Assembly (NCBI GenBank): GCA_039812085.1
Contig: JBDHZU010000035.1
Location: forward strand, 1-15,603
DNA: 15,603 nt
Direction: 5' to 3'
Source: JBDHZU01 sp039812085
GTDB lineage: Bacteria > Actinomycetota > Actinomycetes > S36-B12 > UBA10799
Made by a program: the position numbers and the translations under genes. This document shows, piece by piece, positions 13,333-15,603 of the stretch (its first letter is position 1; each line of letters opens with the position of its first letter). The notes beneath the pieces were generated by a model. It was not told the DNA's origin. It made no database searches and was given only the letters and a program-made list of their open reading frames with translations.

Positions 13333-14043
13333 GTGACAGTTCGGCGGAGCATTCCTGATGCAACGGTTGCTCGCCTCCCCATTTACCACCGGGTGCTGAC
13401 TGGGTTGGTCGATTCCGGGGTGACCACTGTGTCCTCGGAGGAACTTGCGGCGGACTCTGGGGTGAACAGCGCAATGCTGCGCAAGGACCTCTCTCATCTG
13501 GGTTCGTACGGAACCCGCGGCGTCGGTTATGACGTGGATTTGCTCGTTTACCAAATTGCGCGCGAGTTGGGAATCACCAGCGAATGGCCGGTTGTCATCG
13601 CTGGAGTGGGAAACCTCGGCCGCGCATTGGCGAACTACGGGGGATTCGATTCCCGCGGATTCCGCATCGTTGGTCTACTCGATGCCGACCCTCAGGTCGT
13701 CGGACGAACTTTTGGGCGAGGAGCCCGCGCACAGATCGTGCATGACCTATCCGACCTGGAACAAGTTGTCGCTGATGGTCAACCGGCAATCGGAGTTATC
13801 GCTGTTCCCGCAGAATCGGCCCAGTCAGTCTGTGATCGGTTCACTGCGGCCGGGGTGTCCAGCATCCTCAACTTCGCGCCGGTGGAACTCGTCGTCGCGG
13901 ACAGTGTGGAAGTGCGCAAAGTCGATCTGGCTACCGAACTGCAGATTCTTGCTTTCCATGAACAACAACGCCGTCAGCGCACCGATCGAGAACTCATCGA
14001 TGTCACCGATGCGAACTTGGCCGGGGTCGGTGATCGCACATGA
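13333..14043 (+). CDS. rex: Redox-sensing transcriptional repressor Rex
   Basis: A 236-residue dimeric repressor that senses the NADH/NAD+ ratio. The N-terminal winged helix contains IPDATVARLPIYHRVL and SSEELAADSGVNSAMLRKDLSHLGSYGTRGVGYDV (about 7-70), typical of Rex. The Rossmann domain carries VIAGVGNLGRAL (dinucleotide site), IVGLLDAD, and the conserved C-terminal region ILNFAPVELVV; a final helix reaches into the partner subunit. The length and order match the Streptomyces protein. I chose GTG 13333 because of the leaderless promoter and because homology begins at IPDATVARL. It is separated from the glutaredoxin-like gene by the TA cassette. Its TGA overlaps the hemA ATG (ATGA). Expected targets outside the window include respiratory genes such as cyd. 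Confidence 0.96.
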   Translation: MTVRRSIPDATVARLPIYHRVLTGLVDSGVTTVSSEELAADSGVNSAMLRKDLSHLGSYGTRGVGYDVDLLVYQIARELGITSEWPVVIAGVGNLGRALANYGGFDSRGFRIVGLLDADPQVVGRTFGRGARAQIVHDLSDLEQVVADGQPAIGVIAVPAESAQSVCDRFTAAGVSSILNFAPVELVVADSVEVRKVDLATELQILAFHEQQRRQRTDRELIDVTDANLAGVGDRT

Positions 14044-15371
14044 GCCTGCTGCTCGTAGGTGTCAGTCATCGCACCGCCGACGTTGGAGTGCTGGATCGAA
14101 TCGCCGCCCAAACCGGGTCTGCCGAGCAAGTTTGTGCTGACGTTGCAGCCAGCCCATTCGTTGCAGAGTCGATGGTGATCAGCACCTGCAACCGGCTGGA
14201 AGTTCTAGCCGACGTTTCCCGCTTTCACGGTGCCGTCACCGACATCACGGCAGTGATCGCCAAACACAGTGGCTTCACCGTCGAACAACTCGCCCCACAT
14301 CTATACGTCCACTTTGAGGACGGAGCTATCTCGCACTTGTTCACCGTGGTCAGCGGCTTGGACTCGATGATCGTGGGCGAACAACAAATCCTGGGGCAAG
14401 TTCGTTCCGCGCTCGGCGCAGCTCAAGACAACGGTCACGCGGGCCGGGCACTCAACGATGTAGGCCAGACTGCGCTGCGCGTCGGCAAACGCGTCCATAG
14501 CGATACCGGTATCGATCGGCACGGTGCATCTGTTGTTTCGGTTGCCTTGGATGAGGCAGTTCGCGTGATTGATGACCTTGCTGGTCGATCCGCGCTGGTC
14601 ATCGGGGCAGGTGCAATGAGTGCACTGGCTTTGCAGACCCTGGACGAACGCGGTGCCGATCAGTTGTATGTCGCCAACCGCACCTTCGAATCGGCTGAAC
14701 GGGCCGCGATCAGTGTCGGAGCATTACCGGTCGAGCTATCACGTATTGACGGATTGCTGACCGAGGTTGATGTGGTGGTGACTGCAACTGGCGCCACCGG
14801 ACACGTCCTGACTTACGAACAAGTGGAACGTGCCGCTACCGCTCGATCTGGCCGACCACTCGTCGTGGTTGATCTGGCATTGCCATTGGATACCGACCCA
14901 GCCATTTCTGCCTTGCCTGGGGTATTTCGAGTCGACTTGTCCGACCTGGCCAGCGCTCCCGGAGCGGAAGCATCACAGGACGATTTGGCTGCTGCCCGCG
15001 CCATCGTCTCGGCTGAAGTCGCCGAGTTCTTATCTATCCAAGCCGCGCAGAAAGTCGAACCGATTGTGGTGTCGCTACGCGCCCGTGCTGATGCGGTCGT
15101 TGATGCGCAACTACAGCGTTTGCGATTAAAACTCCCCACTGCTGATCCAGCGGTGATCGCTGCCGTCGAACAGACATTGCGACGAACCGTCTCCACTCTG
15201 CTGCACACCCCAACCGTCCGGATGAAGCAGTTCGCTTCTGATCCGGAAGGACAGCGATACGCCGAAGCGCTCAACACTTTGTTCGACCTCGATCAGGCAG
15301 CAATCGATGCAGTGTCCGCCGCAGATACCCCCGATCTCGACGACCCGGTCTTTCCGGGGGTCAACGACTAA
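14040..15371 (+). CDS. hemA: Glutamyl-tRNA reductase
   Basis: NADPH-dependent reduction of glutamyl-tRNA(Glu) to glutamate-1-semialdehyde, the first committed step of the C5 pathway to tetrapyrroles. The 443-residue protein has the N-terminal catalytic domain with LVGVSHRTA (5-13), nucleophile C50 in STCNRLEV, the signature GLDSMIVGEQQILGQVRSA, the GKRVHSDTGI stretch, the Rossmann motif LVIGAGAMS, and a C-terminal helical dimerisation domain ending in an acidic tail. ATG 14040 overlaps the rex stop by 4 nt, and the hemA stop shares one base with the hemC start, so all three genes are translationally coupled. Control should follow the Rex promoter. No separate promoter is seen. Confidence 0.97.
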   Translation: MSLLLVGVSHRTADVGVLDRIAAQTGSAEQVCADVAASPFVAESMVISTCNRLEVLADVSRFHGAVTDITAVIAKHSGFTVEQLAPHLYVHFEDGAISHLFTVVSGLDSMIVGEQQILGQVRSALGAAQDNGHAGRALNDVGQTALRVGKRVHSDTGIDRHGASVVSVALDEAVRVIDDLAGRSALVIGAGAMSALALQTLDERGADQLYVANRTFESAERAAISVGALPVELSRIDGLLTEVDVVVTATGATGHVLTYEQVERAATARSGRPLVVVDLALPLDTDPAISALPGVFRVDLSDLASAPGAEASQDDLAAARAIVSAEVAEFLSIQAAQKVEPIVVSLRARADAVVDAQLQRLRLKLPTADPAVIAAVEQTLRRTVSTLLHTPTVRMKQFASDPEGQRYAEALNTLFDLDQAAIDAVSAADTPDLDDPVFPGVND

Positions 15372-15603
15372 TGCCCACCGATCCACAAGCTGCCCGGACG
15401 ATCCGGGTGGCCACTCGTCGCTCGCCCCTGGCCACTGCTCAAGCGGGGCAATTCGCGCATGCACTTGCTGGACGAATCGGTCATCCCGTTGAGTTATTGC
15501 CCGTCACCACCACCGGGGATGTCGACACCACGACTGCATTAACGGACCTGGGTGGAGTCGGCGTATTCGTCGGTGCAGTGCGCGATGCTCTGCGTGATGG
15601 TCG
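15371..15603 (+). CDS. hemC: Porphobilinogen deaminase (hydroxymethylbilane synthase), N-terminal part
   Basis: The gene begins at ATG 15371 (TAATG junction with hemA) and runs off the window after 77 codons. The enzyme joins four porphobilinogen molecules into hydroxymethylbilane. Visible residues match the N-terminal domain: IRVATRRSPLATAQAGQFA, VELLPVTTTGD, and LGGVGVFVGAVRDALRDG, the equivalents of the family's RxSxLAxxQ, TxGD and GGKGxFxxExxxAL motifs. The Lys in the usual GGKG is Val here, as I recall for other actinobacteria. The catalytic Asp and the cofactor cysteine lie beyond the window. A hemD gene probably follows, as in Streptomyces. Confidence 0.93.
   Translation, partial: MPTDPQAARTIRVATRRSPLATAQAGQFAHALAGRIGHPVELLPVTTTGDVDTTTALTDLGGVGVFVGAVRDALRDG

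Noticed and set aside
12806..13474. 222-codon open frame on the minus strand across the toxin gene and the rex start
   Set aside because: It is antisense to two clear genes and to the Rex operator, and its composition (Ser, Pro, Arg, His-rich) shows no domain.
13529..14140. 203-codon plus-strand frame overlapping rex and hemA
   Set aside because: An out-of-frame shadow of rex; Ser/Arg/Trp-rich with no domain, while rex and hemA explain the region.
1..15603. CRISPR array, insertion sequence, prophage or attachment site
   Set aside because: I saw no regularly spaced repeats, transposase or integrase genes, or terminal inverted repeats; the only mobile-looking piece is the toxin-antitoxin pair.

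Overview
The window reads as chromosomal DNA of an actinobacterium (Actinomycetota) of moderately high GC. The evidence is gene content and order: a rex-hemA-hemC operon behind a glutaredoxin-like gene, a 32-codon bS22-type ribosomal protein gene followed by an epimerase and an acyltransferase, a nearby proC and a SerB1-like HAD hydrolase. This matches the order I recall around proC/hemA in Mycobacterium and rex-hemACD in Streptomyces. Many genes start with GTG and several show 1-8 nt stop/start overlaps. I cannot name genus or species.

Layout. 1-2789 (+): C-terminal part of a CtpE-like P-type ATPase, a sugar phosphate isomerase/epimerase-fold protein and a TetR regulator. 2926-4710 (+): proline dehydrogenase and proC, which catalyse opposing steps between proline and pyrroline-5-carboxylate. 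4707-5459 (-): an unrecognised helical protein whose stop overlaps the proC stop. 5538-6734 (+): an AcuC-type deacetylase divergent from it. 6874-9144 (+): bS22, an atypical extended SDR, and an LPLAT acyltransferase with a Lys/Ala-rich tail. 9145-9498: a noncoding gap between convergent genes with several predicted hairpins. 9499-10416 (-): HAD-IB phosphatase with a C-terminal hydrophobic segment. 10458-12328 (+): acyl-CoA ligase and a small glutaredoxin-like protein, overlapping by 4 nt. 12489-13263 (+): a DUF1778/GNAT toxin-antitoxin pair with its own operator-like repeats and a terminator-like hairpin. 13333-15603 (+): rex, hemA and the start of hemC.

How the parts work together. The clearest regulatory unit is the last: a perfect 18-bp inverted repeat of Rex-operator type sits just upstream of a -10 element placed for a leaderless rex transcript. 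Together they suggest NADH/NAD+-responsive autoregulation of rex and of the first steps of tetrapyrrole synthesis. The toxin-antitoxin pair interrupts the usual glutaredoxin-rex neighbourhood as a self-contained cassette. Most other genes are ordinary actinobacterial core genes. I see no clear previously undescribed multi-gene system. The best candidates for something new are the unrecognised gene at 4707-5459, the structured gap at 9145-9360, the altered active site of the epimerase-like protein and the tandem hairpins behind bS22.
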